Shown: positions 1 to 9,451, numbered from the stretch's first letter. The stretch is DNA of 64,000 nucleotides from Haliovirga abyssi (GCF_030295325.1 NZ_AP027059.1:1298637-1362636); one strand, 5' to 3'. Notes: generated from the letters alone by a model not told the origin. Numbers and translations are program-made.

Positions 1-1
1 C

Positions 2-36
2 AAAAAGATATCTCGAATAAATCAAGGTATCTTTTT
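2..36. terminator. Hairpin, probable bidirectional terminator
   Basis: Nine-base arms AAAAAGATA (2-10) and TATCTTTTT (28-36) are perfectly complementary. The A/T runs give a U-tract in either direction. On the minus strand it lies just downstream of the uracil-DNA glycosylase gene and probably ends that operon. Confidence 0.6.
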
Positions 37-42
37 ATATTT

Positions 43-630
43 TCAATCTCTATTTTTTAATTTCTCATATTCATTTTTTATCAATTTCATATCTTGCCAT
101 GTATTCCACTTTGGACTTCCTTGTGTTGTACTTTGATTTCTAAGAAGATAACTAGGATGAAATATAGGTATTACTTTTATATCTCCTTCCCAATTAAAAA
201 TTTTCCCTCTTAATTTTGTAATTCCGATATTAGCCTTTTCTTTCAAAAACCATTTTGTTGATATTAATCCAACAGTTACAATAATTTTTGGATTAATTAA
301 TGCAATTTGGGTTTCTAAATATTGGCTACACATTTTTATCTCATCATCTTCAGGATTTTTATTATCTTTTGGATGACATTTCACAATATTCGTTATATAT
401 ACATCTTCTCTTGACAAATTCACAGAATTAAATATTTTAGTAAATAGTCCTCCAGATTTCCCCACAAATGGTTTCCCTATAACATCCTCTTCTGCTCCTG
501 GTGCTTCTCCTACGAACATTATAGGTGTGTTTATATCTCCTTCCCCAATTACAGGTATTTTTCTATTAAAGTGTAAATTACATTTACTGCAATGTTTTAT
601 TTCAAATTCTAATTCTTTCCACAATTCCAT
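43..630 (-). CDS. Uracil-DNA glycosylase, family 4 (Fe-S type)
   Basis: 195 aa. It should remove uracil from DNA to start base-excision repair in the cytoplasm. The family-4 motifs are visible: GEAPGAEED near residue 41 followed by GKPFVGKSGG, and HPSYLLRN near the C-terminus. C14 and C17 in the N-terminal CSKC, plus one Cys in KCHP and one in MCSQ, match the four [4Fe-4S] ligands of the family. Length is normal. It is the last gene before a terminator hairpin and lies 78 bp after the WalJ-like gene, so co-transcription with it is possible but not shown. Family assignment is secure; the biological substrate is inferred from the family. Confidence 0.93.
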   Translation of the reverse strand: MELWKELEFEIKHCSKCNLHFNRKIPVIGEGDINTPIMFVGEAPGAEEDVIGKPFVGKSGGLFTKIFNSVNLSREDVYITNIVKCHPKDNKNPEDDEIKMCSQYLETQIALINPKIIVTVGLISTKWFLKEKANIGITKLRGKIFNWEGDIKVIPIFHPSYLLRNQSTTQGSPKWNTWQDMKLIKNEYEKLKNRD

Positions 631-708
631 TTTTAATACACCTCTAATTTTATATATAATTTATCCATAAAAAATCTTCACTTTTCTTTTTACACGCACT
701 ATATATAT

Positions 709-1482
709 CTATATTTCAAATATAGTGCTTACTCTGTCCTGATGTGCTACTTCTATATCTATTTTAATATCATTATCTTTTAAATAATTAAACAATGTTT
801 CTTTTGCTTTCTTATGTGTATTATTATCTTTACTAATATGAGCTAGATATACTTTCTTTAATTTTTTTGAATAAATTTTATTTATAAACTTAGCTGTATC
901 CATATTAGATAAATGCCCATTTCTTCCTTTTACCCTATTTTTTAAATCCCAAGGATACGGACCATTCATTAACATTTCATAATCATAATTACTCTCTATA
1001 ATAATAGCGTCACTATCTTTAAAATTTTCACTAACTATATTAGTAGCATAACCTATATCTGTAGCTATAGCAACTTTTTTTTGTCCAAAATTTATTGAAA
1101 ATCCTAATGTATTTACTGCATCATGCATTACTTTAAAAGGTTTTATTAATATTTCTGAATCAATTATAAAATTATCAATTATAAAATTTAAATTTTCATC
1201 TGATAATTTTCCAAGTTTTTTGGCACTATAATCATAACTTTTTTTAGCCATATAGATAGGAATATTATATTTTCTCGAAAATATTCCTGCACCTTTTATA
1301 TGATCTGAATGTTCATGAGTAATAAGGATGGCTCCAATTGTATCTGGAGCCACTCCTAATTTATTTAATCTTTTTTCTATTTCTTTCCCGCTAAATCCTG
1401 CATCTACAAGAAATCTAAAGTTATTTTCTTCTACAAATACTGAATTTCCAGAACTTCCACTTCCTAATATTGCTATTCTCAT
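709..1482 (-). CDS. walJ: Metallo-beta-lactamase-fold hydrolase, WalJ/YycJ-like
   Basis: 257 aa. The metal-binding HxHxDH motif is THEHSDH (H56, H58, D60, H61), with further family features in the N-terminal GSGSSGNS and a late [10 protein letters not shown]. This matches the YycJ/WalJ subgroup of MBL-fold proteins, which are exonuclease-like enzymes linked to DNA repair and cell-wall signalling in Bacillota. Its ATG overlaps the ilvD stop by 4 bp, so it is translationally coupled to ilvD rather than to a WalRK operon. The fold is certain; the WalJ name rests on overall resemblance. Confidence 0.8.
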   Translation of the reverse strand: MRIAILGSGSSGNSVFVEENNFRFLVDAGFSGKEIEKRLNKLGVAPDTIGAILITHEHSDHIKGAGIFSRKYNIPIYMAKKSYDYSAKKLGKLSDENLNFIIDNFIIDSEILIKPFKVMHDAVNTLGFSINFGQKKVAIATDIGYATNIVSENFKDSDAIIIESNYDYEMLMNGPYPWDLKNRVKGRNGHLSNMDTAKFINKIYSKKLKKVYLAHISKDNNTHKKAKETLFNYLKDNDIKIDIEVAHQDRVSTIFEI

Positions 1483-3140
1483 TTTTTAAATACTGCTCCT
1501 TTATCTGCTGAAGTTACATTTTCTGAATATCTTTTTAAAAAACTATATTCTGTTTCAACTTTAAATTTAGGTAATTTTTTTAATCTTTCTTTTATTATTT
1601 TATCATCAACTTTTAAACTTATTTTTCTATTTGGTATATCTATCTCTATAATATCTCCATTTTCTACTGCTGCAATTACTCCACCTTCTGCTGCTTCGGG
1701 AGAAATATGTCCAATAGAGGCTCCTCTTGTAGCACCACTAAATCTACCATCAGTTATTAATGCTACATCTTTATCTAGTCCCATCCCTGCAATAGAAGAT
1801 GTAGGTGTCAACATTTCTCTCATTCCAGGACCACCTTTTGGCCCTTCATATCTAATAACTATTACATCACCTTTTTCTATTTCCTTATGTAAAATAGCAT
1901 CTACAGCATCCTCTTCTGAATTATATACTTTTGCTGGCCCACTATGAACAAGCATCTCTTTTGAAACTGCCCCTTCTTTTACAACAGAACCATCTTTTGC
2001 AAGATTCCCTTTTAATATTGCAAGTCCTCCTGTTTTATGAACTGGAGCATTAAATTTTCTAATTACTCTTTCATTTTTTATTCTAGCATTTTCAATTAAT
2101 TCTGCTTGTGTTTTTAATGCTACAGTCATTGCTGTTGTATTTAAAACTCCATTTTCCGCTAGTTCTTTCATTACTGCAGTAACTCCTCCTGCATGATATA
2201 AATCTTCCATGAAATCTGGCCCTGCTGGAGACAATAGACATAAATGTGGAACTTTATGACTCATAACTTCAAAATCATCTAAACTAAATTCCACTCCTGT
2301 ATAATTTGCAATTGCCGTCAAATGAAGAGCTGTATTAGTTGATCCTCCTAAAGCCATATCTACTGCAACTGCATTTAAAAAAGCCGCTCTTGTCATTATA
2401 TCTTTTGGTCTTATATCTTCTTTTACAAGATTTAAAATTTGCATACCTACCTCTTTAGCTAATCTTATTCTTTCTGAATATACAGCTGGAATAGTTCCAT
2501 TGCCAGGCATTCCCATTCCTAACGCTTCTGTTAAACAATTCATTGTATTAGCAGTATACATTCCAGAACATGAACCACAAGTTGGACAAGCATTATTCTC
2601 TACTTCTTCTAATTCTGTATCTGTTATTTTACCATTTTCATATTTTCCAACATCTTCAAAAACATTGCTAAGTCCTATCTTTTTATTATTTACTCTTCCT
2701 GCTAGCATTGCTCCACCACTAACAAATATACTTGGTACATTTAATCTTGCAGCACCTATTAACATTCCAGGAACTATTTTATCACAATTTGGTATAAATA
2801 CAATTCCATCAAAAGGCATTCCAATACCAGTTGCTTCTATTGAATCAGCTATAATTTCTCTTGTTGGTAAAGAGGCTTTCATCCCATCATGATTCATGGC
2901 TAGCCCATCACAAACACCTATTGTATTAAATTCCATTGGAACTCCTCCAGCTAATCTTACTCCAGCTTTTACAGCTTCCATTATTGTTCTAAGATGCATA
3001 TGCCCTGGTATTATTTCATTAAATGAACCTGCTATCCCAATTATAGGCCTTTTTATCTCATCATTTGTCAATCCTAAAGCTTTTAATAACGATCTATGTG
3101 GAGCTCTTTTCACTCCTTTTTTCATTGCATCACTTCTCAT
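1479..3140 (-). CDS. ilvD: Dihydroxy-acid dehydratase
   Basis: 553 aa, full length. It dehydrates 2,3-dihydroxy-3-methylbutyrate (and the methylpentanoate homologue) in valine and isoleucine synthesis. The N-terminus [18 protein letters not shown] is typical and follows a strong GAGGAGGG ribosome site. Cluster ligands C119 (NCDKIVPG) and C191 ([15 protein letters not shown]) are present. The position that carries a Cys in [2Fe-2S] enzymes reads PGHMHL here, as in oxygen-sensitive [4Fe-4S] dehydratases. It sits 53 bp after guaB and overlaps the walJ-like gene. No other branched-chain biosynthesis gene is adjacent. Confidence 0.97.
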   Translation of the reverse strand: MRSDAMKKGVKRAPHRSLLKALGLTNDEIKRPIIGIAGSFNEIIPGHMHLRTIMEAVKAGVRLAGGVPMEFNTIGVCDGLAMNHDGMKASLPTREIIADSIEATGIGMPFDGIVFIPNCDKIVPGMLIGAARLNVPSIFVSGGAMLAGRVNNKKIGLSNVFEDVGKYENGKITDTELEEVENNACPTCGSCSGMYTANTMNCLTEALGMGMPGNGTIPAVYSERIRLAKEVGMQILNLVKEDIRPKDIMTRAAFLNAVAVDMALGGSTNTALHLTAIANYTGVEFSLDDFEVMSHKVPHLCLLSPAGPDFMEDLYHAGGVTAVMKELAENGVLNTTAMTVALKTQAELIENARIKNERVIRKFNAPVHKTGGLAILKGNLAKDGSVVKEGAVSKEMLVHSGPAKVYNSEEDAVDAILHKEIEKGDVIVIRYEGPKGGPGMREMLTPTSSIAGMGLDKDVALITDGRFSGATRGASIGHISPEAAEGGVIAAVENGDIIEIDIPNRKISLKVDDKIIKERLKKLPKFKVETEYSFLKRYSENVTSADKGAVFKK

Positions 3141-3193
3141 TAATATTCCCCCTCCTCTTATTTCCTTAAATCATTTTTAAGATGTTTTAATTC

Positions 3194-4657
3194 TTATTTT
3201 TGATAATTTGGTGCTTCTTTTGTTATTTGTACATCATGAGGATGACTTTCTTTTAATCCTGCTCCTGTAATTTTCACAAACTTACCATTTTTTATTAGAT
3301 CATCAATTGTCGCAGTACCACAATATCCCATTCCTGCTCTCAATCCACCTTCTAATTGATATACTACATCATGCAATTTTCCTTTATATGGAACTCTTCC
3401 TTCTATTCCTTCTGGAACAAGTTTTTTTACATCTTCTTCTACATCTTGGAAATATCTATCTTTACTTCCTCTTTTCATTGCAGCTAAAGAGCCCATTCCT
3501 ACATATACTTTATATCTTCTTCCTTCGTAAATCATCTCTTCTCCAGGTGCTTCTTCTGTTCCTGCAAAAAGTCCACCAATCATAACTGCACTAGCTCCAG
3601 CTACTATTGCTTTTACGACATCTCCTGAATATTTTATCCCACCATCTGCAATAACTGGTATATTATGTTTTGATGCTAATTGATAAACATCATTTACTGC
3701 TGTAATTTGTGGAACTCCTACTCCTGCTACAATTCTTGTAGTACAAATAGATCCTGGTCCAACTCCTACTTTTATTGCATCTGCTCCTGCTTCAATCAAA
3801 TCTTTTGCTGCTTCTGCTGTTACTATATTTCCACCTACAACATCAATATTAAATTTAGATTTTATTTTTCTAACTGTTTCTATTACTCCATTTGAATGGC
3901 CATGAGCACTATCTACTGTTATTATATCTACTCCTGCATTTATAAGAGCTTCTACCCTCTCTAATGTATCTGCAGCTACTCCAACTGCTGCTCCAACTCT
4001 TAATCTTCCGCTTGAATCTTTACAAGCATTTGGATAAGCTTCAGCTTTATCTATATCTTTTATTGTTATTAATCCTTTTAATTTATAATCATTGTCTACT
4101 ATTGGTAACTTTTCTATTCTATTTTCTAATAAAATAGATTTTGCCTCTTCTAAAGTTGTTCCTAAAGATGCTGTTATCAAATTCTCTTTTGTCATGATTT
4201 CATAAACTTTCATATTGTCATCTTTTCTGTATTTAAGATCTCTATTTGTTATTATCCCTATTAAATATCCTTCTTCATCCACTACAGGTAATCCAGATAT
4301 TTTATACTTTTTCATTATTGCTTTTGCTTCAGATATATAACTATCTGGTGCTAATATAACTGGATTTGTTATCATCCCATGTTCATATCTTTTTACCCTA
4401 TCGACTCTATCTGCTTGTTCCTCTATACTCATATTTTTATGAAGTATCCCTATTCCACCTAATCTTGCTAAAGATATTGCTAATTCCGCACTTGTTACCG
4501 TATCCATTGCCGCACTCATTAATGGTAAATTTAAAGTAATATTTTTAGTAAGTTTTGTTTTTAAAGATACCTCTCTTGGTAATACTGATGACTTTTGTGG
4601 CACTAACAAAACATCATCAAACGTAATGCCTTCTTTCACTATTTTCCCATTTAACAT
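3194..4657 (-). CDS. guaB: IMP dehydrogenase
   Basis: 487 aa. It oxidises IMP to XMP with NAD+, the committed step of GMP synthesis. The TIM barrel starts with [12 protein letters not shown], is interrupted by a pair of CBS domains (about residues 95-205), and resumes with the catalytic loop GPGSICTTR, where C305 is the nucleophile. Length and order match bacterial GuaB. A GGGAGG ribosome site precedes the ATG, and a consensus-like promoter lies about 45 bp upstream. No purine riboswitch was recognised in the short leader. Confidence 0.97.
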   Translation of the reverse strand: MLNGKIVKEGITFDDVLLVPQKSSVLPREVSLKTKLTKNITLNLPLMSAAMDTVTSAELAISLARLGGIGILHKNMSIEEQADRVDRVKRYEHGMITNPVILAPDSYISEAKAIMKKYKISGLPVVDEEGYLIGIITNRDLKYRKDDNMKVYEIMTKENLITASLGTTLEEAKSILLENRIEKLPIVDNDYKLKGLITIKDIDKAEAYPNACKDSSGRLRVGAAVGVAADTLERVEALINAGVDIITVDSAHGHSNGVIETVRKIKSKFNIDVVGGNIVTAEAAKDLIEAGADAIKVGVGPGSICTTRIVAGVGVPQITAVNDVYQLASKHNIPVIADGGIKYSGDVVKAIVAGASAVMIGGLFAGTEEAPGEEMIYEGRRYKVYVGMGSLAAMKRGSKDRYFQDVEEDVKKLVPEGIEGRVPYKGKLHDVVYQLEGGLRAGMGYCGTATIDDLIKNGKFVKITGAGLKESHPHDVQITKEAPNYQK

Positions 4658-4699
4658 CTATTTACCTCCCTATTTAAATTGTTTTTTTTATTAAAAATA

Positions 4700-4728
4700 A
4701 TTATATCATCTTTTGTATCATATTTCAA
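4700..4728 (-). promoter_or_regulatory. Predicted sigma-70 promoter of guaB
   Basis: Minus-strand TTGAAA (4723-4728) and TATAAT (4700-4705) are separated by exactly 17 bp. The predicted start lies about 35 bp before the guaB ATG, leaving a short unstructured leader. Confidence 0.7.
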
Positions 4729-4958
4729 GGACTATTTAAGGGTTTTATAAAGTATACTTTTTGTATAAAAAACAATCTTAACACAGCAATCTAAAAGAAA
4801 TATAATTGAATTTAACCTCTTTTTACATATAATTATTTTACATTATAAATATTTTTTAAATGATTAACTTCTATAATTCTTCCTAGAGAAAAAGCCATAT
4901 ATAGAGTTATATTTTTTTTAAAACTTCTAATCTTCAATTTCTTTGCCTCTAATCAACA

Positions 4959-4987
4959 TTGAATTATTATAACATATCTGTTATAAT
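4959..4987 (+). promoter_or_regulatory. Predicted sigma-70 promoter of the CAU tRNA gene
   Basis: TTGAAT (4959-4964) and TATAAT (4982-4987) with a 17-bp spacer, ending 19 bp before the tRNA. The remaining bases between guaB and here (about 4730-4955) are AT-rich and hold nothing recognised. Confidence 0.75.
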
Positions 4988-5006
4988 AATTTTCGTCTTT
5001 GAAAAA

Positions 5007-5083
5007 GGGCCTATAGCTCAGTTGGTTAGAGCACTCGGCTCATAACCGAGTGGTCATTGGTTCGAATCCAATTAGGCCCACCA
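5007..5083 (+). tRNA. tRNA with CAU anticodon (elongator Met or Ile2)
   Basis: A 77-nt cloverleaf with the CCA end encoded. Acceptor GGGCCTA pairs with TAGGCCC, the anticodon arm CTCGG/CCGAG encloses CTCATAA, and the T-arm carries GGTTCGAATCC. A paired first base and the absence of the three G-C pairs of initiators rule out fMet. Sequence alone does not separate elongator tRNA-Met from the lysidine-modified tRNA-Ile2. It is one of very few plus-strand genes in the window. Confidence 0.95.
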
Positions 5084-5096
5084 TATATTAATTCCA

Positions 5097-5130
5097 AACA
5101 ACTATTAATTATTAATAGTTGTTTTTTTTA
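5097..5130 (+). terminator. Intrinsic terminator of the CAU tRNA
   Basis: AACAACTATTAAT (5097-5109) is complementary to 5111-5123 and is followed by a run of eight T. Confidence 0.8.
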
Positions 5131-5135
5131 ATTAT

Positions 5136-5183
5136 AAAAAATAAAAGAGCAAAGTTATATATAATATAGCCTTGCTCTTTTAT
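5136..5183 (-). terminator. Intrinsic terminator of the thioredoxin reductase operon
   Basis: ATAAAAGAGCAA (5141-5152) is complementary to 5172-5183. On the minus strand the stem is followed by a U-tract (5136-5141), immediately after the trxB-like gene. Confidence 0.85.
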
Positions 5184-5189
5184 TTTTAT

Positions 5190-6152
5190 CTATTTTTGTC
5201 TTATTTTCATTAAATGTTTTACTGCACTAATTCCAGCAATAGCTCCATCAGAAGCAGCTGTTACTACTTGTCTTACCTCTTTTTTTCTAATATCTCCTGC
5301 TGCATATATTCCTTCTACTAAAGTTTCCATATTTTCTTTAGTTTCAATAAAGCCTTTTGAATCAAGTTTTGCAAATGTAGCATATAAATCTAAACTTGAT
5401 TTAGTCCCTAAATATAAAAAAGCTGCTGAAGAATCATACTCTTTTTTATCCCCATCTATATTAACAATTACTTTTTCTACAAATTCAGTTCCTTTTATTT
5501 CTTCTAAATTCGCATTTGTTATTAATTCTATTTTTTCATTACTTTCTAAACTATTTTTCAAATCTGGTTCACATTTTATCTCATCTTCTTTTATGAAAAA
5601 TAAAACTTTACTCGCATATCTTGTTAAAAATAGTGCTTCTTCTGCTGCTTCATCTCCATTTCCAAAAACTGAAACTGTCATATCTTTAAAAAATGCTCCA
5701 TCACAAGTTGCACAATAGGATACACCTTTACCTAAATATTCCTCTTCTCCTAAATATTTTTTTCCTTGTTTATCTCCTTTTCCAGTTGCGACAATAATCG
5801 CATCTGCTTGATAAGATTGACTACTTGTTTTTATTGTTTTAGGTGAAGACATTGGATCTATTTCAAATAAAGTAGCATTTTTAAAATCTACTCCAAATTT
5901 TTTTGCATGATTTTTCATATTTTCATATAATTCTTTTCCAGAATGTCCTTTATCAAACCCAATATAATTATCTATTTGATGAGCCATTAATAAAGCTCCT
6001 TCATTCTCTTTTTCAATAACCAAAGTAGAAAAATTTGCTCTTGCTGTATATAACGCTGCAGAAAGTCCTGCTGGTCCACCACCTATTATAACCACATCAT
6101 ACTTGTCATATTCATGAGCATTTTCTGTATTTAGCCCCAAACTAAAATCCAT
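5190..6152 (-). CDS. Thioredoxin-reductase-like flavoprotein, atypical cofactor site
   Basis: 320 aa. FAD motif VVIIGGGPAGLSAALYTARA (residues 20-39), redox CATC (C147/C150) and the late FAD motif GIYAAGDIR identify a low-molecular-weight thioredoxin reductase. The second nucleotide site is unusual: GNGDEAAEEA (164-173) replaces the common GGGxSAAEEA, and FFIKEDEIK (185-193) stands where HRRxxxR binds the NADPH phosphate. The electron donor may therefore be NADH, ferredoxin or something else (inference). It is the last gene of an operon with a two-thioredoxin-fold oxidoreductase and an ArsR-type regulator, so it probably reduces that oxidoreductase. Confidence 0.88.
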   Translation of the reverse strand: MDFSLGLNTENAHEYDKYDVVIIGGGPAGLSAALYTARANFSTLVIEKENEGALLMAHQIDNYIGFDKGHSGKELYENMKNHAKKFGVDFKNATLFEIDPMSSPKTIKTSSQSYQADAIIVATGKGDKQGKKYLGEEEYLGKGVSYCATCDGAFFKDMTVSVFGNGDEAAEEALFLTRYASKVLFFIKEDEIKCEPDLKNSLESNEKIELITNANLEEIKGTEFVEKVIVNIDGDKKEYDSSAAFLYLGTKSSLDLYATFAKLDSKGFIETKENMETLVEGIYAAGDIRKKEVRQVVTAASDGAIAGISAVKHLMKIRQK

Positions 6153-6153
6153 T

Positions 6154-6450
6154 TTATCCCTCCTCTATATCAGCGAGTTCTAATTGTAATAATATTTTTT
6201 CTGCTGTTTTATCTGATATCTTATAACAAACTTTTTTTCCATCTTTTTTACATGATATTATACCACTATTCCTCAAATGAGCTAAATGTTGACTAACGCT
6301 TGATTGTGGTATATTTAAAATCTCTTCCATATTTCCTACACAAATACCATCTTCATTTTTTTTTAATAAATATAAAATTTTTAATCTAGTTTCATTTGCC
6401 ATCATTTTTAATACGAGTACAGCTCTATCCGTATCTATATTATTACTCAT
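6154..6450 (-). CDS. ArsR/SmtB-family transcriptional regulator
   Basis: 98 aa winged-helix protein. MANETRLKILYLL and IPQSSVSQHLAHLRNSGII (recognition helix around residues 48-64) are classic ArsR features. The metal-binding CVCDL of ArsR is degenerate here (GICVGN). Three cysteines remain (C37, C67, C75), so thiol redox sensing is as plausible as metal sensing. It lies between the oxidoreductase (1-nt overlap) and the reductase. It may autoregulate the operon through the palindrome at 7122-7135. The effector is unknown. Confidence 0.88.
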   Translation of the reverse strand: MSNNIDTDRAVLVLKMMANETRLKILYLLKKNEDGICVGNMEEILNIPQSSVSQHLAHLRNSGIISCKKDGKKVCYKISDKTAEKILLQLELADIEEG

Positions 6451-7106
6451 TATTTCATCAACTCTTTTATTTTTTCTATAAAATGAGCTTCAGGATAATT
6501 CCCTTCAAAACTAACTGACTTTCCATCTTTAGATTCTATAACTATTTTTGGAACAGCCATTACTCCATATTTTTGAGATACAACTGGAAATTCATTAGCT
6601 TCTATTGCTTCTCCTAATATATTTTCATTTTCCATAGCAAACATATGTGCTTTTCTTGCTGCTCCTGGGCAGTGAGGGCAAGTTGGTGTTACAAATACTT
6701 TTATTGTTATCTCTTTATCTATTGATTTTACTTCTTCTAAAAGATCAGTTGCTAAAGCACTTTTATCTTTAGAAATATCTATTAAGTTTTCTATTAAAGC
6801 TGCAAATTCGTACCCTGATGGTATCCCATAAAATCTAACTCCATAATCTTTTTCTCCAACCATTGCAAATGCTGGATACATTGTAATTCCATATTTTTCT
6901 ACTAATTCTTTATCCTCTTCTGAATAAAATTCTAATTTAATTCTTTCATCCAAATCGGAAACCTCTGTTAAAATATCTTTAAATGTATCATTATTTTCTT
7001 TATTTTGATTTTCTGAAGTAAACGCTATTACAGTTACCTCTTTTCCTAATTCTTTTCCAAATTTTTCTTTTAAAAATTTAATATCTGTATCTTTTAATAA
7101 TCCCAT
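6450..7106 (-). CDS. Two-domain thioredoxin-fold disulfide oxidoreductase (PDO/Grx-like)
   Basis: 218 aa with two tandem thioredoxin folds, as in protein disulfide oxidoreductases of anaerobes. The second domain holds the active site TPTCPHCPGA (C143/C146) and the cis-proline loop VMAVPKIVI. The first domain (residues about 1-115) keeps a YPAF cis-Pro region but has no CxxC. It probably transfers electrons from the downstream TrxB-like protein to cytoplasmic targets. First gene of the operon, with a strong AAGGAGG ribosome site and its own promoter. Confidence 0.85.
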   Translation of the reverse strand: MGLLKDTDIKFLKEKFGKELGKEVTVIAFTSENQNKENNDTFKDILTEVSDLDERIKLEFYSEEDKELVEKYGITMYPAFAMVGEKDYGVRFYGIPSGYEFAALIENLIDISKDKSALATDLLEEVKSIDKEITIKVFVTPTCPHCPGAARKAHMFAMENENILGEAIEANEFPVVSQKYGVMAVPKIVIESKDGKSVSFEGNYPEAHFIEKIKELMK

Positions 7107-7121
7107 TTTTCTCCTCCTTGA

Positions 7122-7135
7122 AATATTATAATATT
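7122..7135. promoter_or_regulatory. Perfect 14-bp palindrome, candidate ArsR operator
   Basis: AATATTATAATATT lies between the predicted promoter and the first gene of the redox operon. ArsR-family operators are AT-rich dyads in this position. Assignment is inferred from location. Confidence 0.4.
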
Positions 7136-7148
7136 AGAATATGTTTTT

Positions 7149-7177
7149 ATTATACAATCTTTTTTTTATAAAGTCAA
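7149..7177 (-). promoter_or_regulatory. Predicted sigma-70 promoter of the redox operon
   Basis: Minus-strand TTGACT (7172-7177), 17-bp spacer, TATAAT (7149-7154). It reads into the oxidoreductase, arsR and trxB-like genes. Confidence 0.8.
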
Positions 7178-7180
7178 GAT

Positions 7181-8140
7181 TTATTTTAACATACCTTTTA
7201 CAATCATATCTGTAGCTTCATCTTCATCTAATCCTCTTGCCATAAGTGTTTCTAACTCTTTTTTATTTACTCTTCCAATACTTGCTTCGTGAGTCAATTC
7301 AGCCAAATCATTTGTAACTTTTATAATTGGAATTGCAGAAACTTCTGCATTTTTCCCTTTTACAACTTCAACACAATCAACATGCCCTTTGCAATATGGA
7401 GCGTTTCCATATATTTCTGTATATACCTCACTATATGTATTATCTGATGCAAAAACTCTTGCTTTTACTGTCCCTTTGCTTTCTTCTCCATCTAGCGAAA
7501 TAATTTCTTTAACTTTTATAATATCATCTTTTTTTCCATATATTTTACTATCCATTTCAGCTATAGCTCTATCCTTCAAACTAAAATTATAATATATATC
7601 TAGTTTTCCAACTCTTCCTTTTACTAATTTAAAATCACTTCTAAAGTAACCCCCATCTTCTACTACCGCTTCTGTATAAGGTATCACTTCAACTCCGCCT
7701 GTTTCACTATGATAATGAACTTCTTCATATTTCATCTTTGCATTTTTTTCAATTTTTATTTTAGATGTCATTTTATGTATTACATTTATTGCATTGGGAA
7801 AAGAACAGTGTGAAATAAATTTAGCTTCTGAACCCTCTTCTAATAAGTATTCAGACTCTATAATTTGTTCTCCTATATCTCCAGTAATTCCAAAACACAT
7901 ATGAACCGGCTTTTCTAATTTATACCCTTTCAAGACTCTAATTTTTGCCTTTATTCCATTCTCTATCTCTTCAGCATTTACTTCAAGCCCTTCTACTGTA
8001 TTCAATCCTAATACCTTATTCTTATCGACTAACATAAATCCATTTTGCGTTCCTTTAAATATATTTTTATCAGCTCCAGTTTTTTCTACTGCATTAACTA
8101 GTGCTTCAAATTCTTTATCCATATTATCTTGATTAGTCAT
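7181..8140 (-). CDS. SufB/SufD-family Fe-S scaffold, SMS type (SmsB)
   Basis: 319 aa from the preferred ATG at 8140, which has AAAGGAG eight bases upstream; a longer frame to 8200 runs back into smsC. The C-terminal beta-helix region is SufBD-like (YYNFSLKDRAIAEMDSKIYGKKDD, then KGHVDCVEV and the late LTHEASIGRV). It pairs with SmsC to build Fe-S clusters in the cytoplasm. At about 320 aa it is much shorter than SufB of full SUF operons, and no sufS, sufU, sufD or sufA is nearby. That matches the two-gene minimal SMS systems of anaerobic bacteria and archaea. Confidence 0.88.
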   Translation of the reverse strand: MTNQDNMDKEFEALVNAVEKTGADKNIFKGTQNGFMLVDKNKVLGLNTVEGLEVNAEEIENGIKAKIRVLKGYKLEKPVHMCFGITGDIGEQIIESEYLLEEGSEAKFISHCSFPNAINVIHKMTSKIKIEKNAKMKYEEVHYHSETGGVEVIPYTEAVVEDGGYFRSDFKLVKGRVGKLDIYYNFSLKDRAIAEMDSKIYGKKDDIIKVKEIISLDGEESKGTVKARVFASDNTYSEVYTEIYGNAPYCKGHVDCVEVVKGKNAEVSAIPIIKVTNDLAELTHEASIGRVNKKELETLMARGLDEDEATDMIVKGMLK

Positions 8141-8879
8141 TTTTTTGGCTCCTTTCTTCAATTCTAACTTTATCAGAATATTCTCCTGGTTTAAAATCAC
8201 AATTTGTACAAGTTCTTTTAAAATAATTTGAAATTTCTAAAGGTTTTCCAGTTTTCTTTATTGTTTTATCACAAATTAAATAAGCATAGTCGACTATTGC
8301 TGCAATATCTTCGTTATGAGTTATAACTATAGCTGTGTTCCCTTTATTTTTTATATAATTTAATATATTCACGATATTTGGAATAGATAAAGCATCAATT
8401 CCAGAGTCTGGTTCATCAAAAATAGCTATTTTTGGATTCATCATCAAAACTGAAGCTAATTCAACTCTTTTCCTTTCTCCACCACTTAAGCTATCATCTA
8501 CATTTCTATAAATATATTTTTTATATTCTAACCCAACAAGTTCAAAAATATCTTTTAAATTATCACCAGAAAATCTTCCTCCCAAAGTCAAATAATCTTT
8601 CACACTCATCCCTTCAAATCTTGCAGGTTCTTGCAATGCAATTGTCATCCCTGCTTTTGCTCTTTCTGTTATTGAAAATTTTGTTATATCTTTGGAATTT
8701 AATATTATAGACCCTTTTTCTATTTTTTCAAATCCAATTAAAGTTCTTGCCAATGTACTTTTTCCTGCTCCATTACTTCCCAAAATGCTATATATCTTTC
8801 CTTTTTCAAAATGTAAATTTATATCTTGCAATATCTCTTTTTCTCCTCTAAAAACATGCATATTACGAACTTTTAACAT
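8133..8879 (-). CDS. SufC-like ABC ATPase of the minimal Fe-S system (SmsC)
   Basis: 248 aa from the ATG at 8879, preceded by GAAAGGATG; an upstream TTG at 8897 is less likely. Walker A GSNGAGKST (34-42), signature SLSGGERKR, and Walker B AIFDEPDSGID mark a SufC-type soluble ATPase. It drives cluster assembly on the adjacent SmsB, with which it overlaps by 8 bp. No membrane partner is present, which argues against a transporter role. Confidence 0.9.
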   Translation of the reverse strand: MLKVRNMHVFRGEKEILQDINLHFEKGKIYSILGSNGAGKSTLARTLIGFEKIEKGSIILNSKDITKFSITERAKAGMTIALQEPARFEGMSVKDYLTLGGRFSGDNLKDIFELVGLEYKKYIYRNVDDSLSGGERKRVELASVLMMNPKIAIFDEPDSGIDALSIPNIVNILNYIKNKGNTAIVITHNEDIAAIVDYAYLICDKTIKKTGKPLEISNYFKRTCTNCDFKPGEYSDKVRIEERSQKND

Positions 8880-8954
8880 TTTTTCACATCCTTTCAAATT
8901 TTTTCATATTATATTAATATTTTATTTGTTCATATCTTTTAGAAAAACAAAGGT

Positions 8955-8983
8955 ATTATACAATATATTGATAGTTTTGTCAT
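8955..8983 (-). promoter_or_regulatory. Predicted promoter of smsCB
   Basis: Minus-strand ATGACA (8978-8983), 17-bp spacer, TATAAT (8955-8960), about 75 bp upstream of smsC. The rest of 8880-9175 is extremely AT-rich with no clear riboswitch or IscR-type site. Confidence 0.6.
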
Positions 8984-9175
8984 TAAATATTTATTCACAA
9001 AAGAAATTAAATATTATAATATAATTATATAATAATTTATAATATTAGTCAAGTATTTTATTGCGCTTTTTTTCCTAAAGTTTTATTTCTAAATTCCGAT
9101 ATTTTTAATATGAAAATAAATAAAATAAAAGCTCACGGAGGAACTTTTATTATAAATCCAAGGAGGGTGATGAAA

Positions 9176-9451
9176 ATGTATATAGCTAATAATATATCAA
9201 CCAATCAAAATCATTATAATAATTTTGATTTTACAAAAGTTCCAGAAAAAAAGTCTGAATCTAATAGTTCTAAAATTGATTTTAAAAACATAAAAACTAA
9301 AAAAATTAAAGATGTACAACAAGATTATGATTATAAACAACAGATCAATAAATTAGCTAAAAAGATTGAAAAAAATCAATTTTATACAAAAGAAGCTTCT
9401 ACTGCTATTGCAGAATCATTATTAAAAAGAAAAATTGAATATGTAGCATAA
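9176..9451 (+). CDS. Small hydrophilic protein, weakly FlgM-like
   Basis: 91 aa from the ATG at 9176, chosen because AGGAGGG lies eight bases upstream; longer frames lack such spacing. The protein is polar and probably disordered, ending in a helical segment INKLAKKIEKNQFY then IAESLLKRK. This resembles the C-terminal sigma-binding pattern of FlgM anti-sigma factors, but the likeness is short and no flagellar gene is visible. It is the only plus-strand protein gene with good translation signals in the window, and it shares a terminator with the convergent small membrane protein. Confidence 0.7.
   Translation: MYIANNISTNQNHYNNFDFTKVPEKKSESNSSKIDFKNIKTKKIKDVQQDYDYKQQINKLAKKIEKNQFYTKEASTAIAESLLKRKIEYVA

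Noticed and set aside
5007-5083. Initiator tRNA-fMet
   Set aside because: The first base pair is G-C and the anticodon stem lacks the three consecutive G-C pairs of initiators; elongator Met or Ile2 fits.
8141-8200. Longer start for SmsB
   Set aside because: The extra 20 codons lie inside smsC and lack a ribosome site, whereas the ATG at 8140 has AAAGGAG at good spacing.
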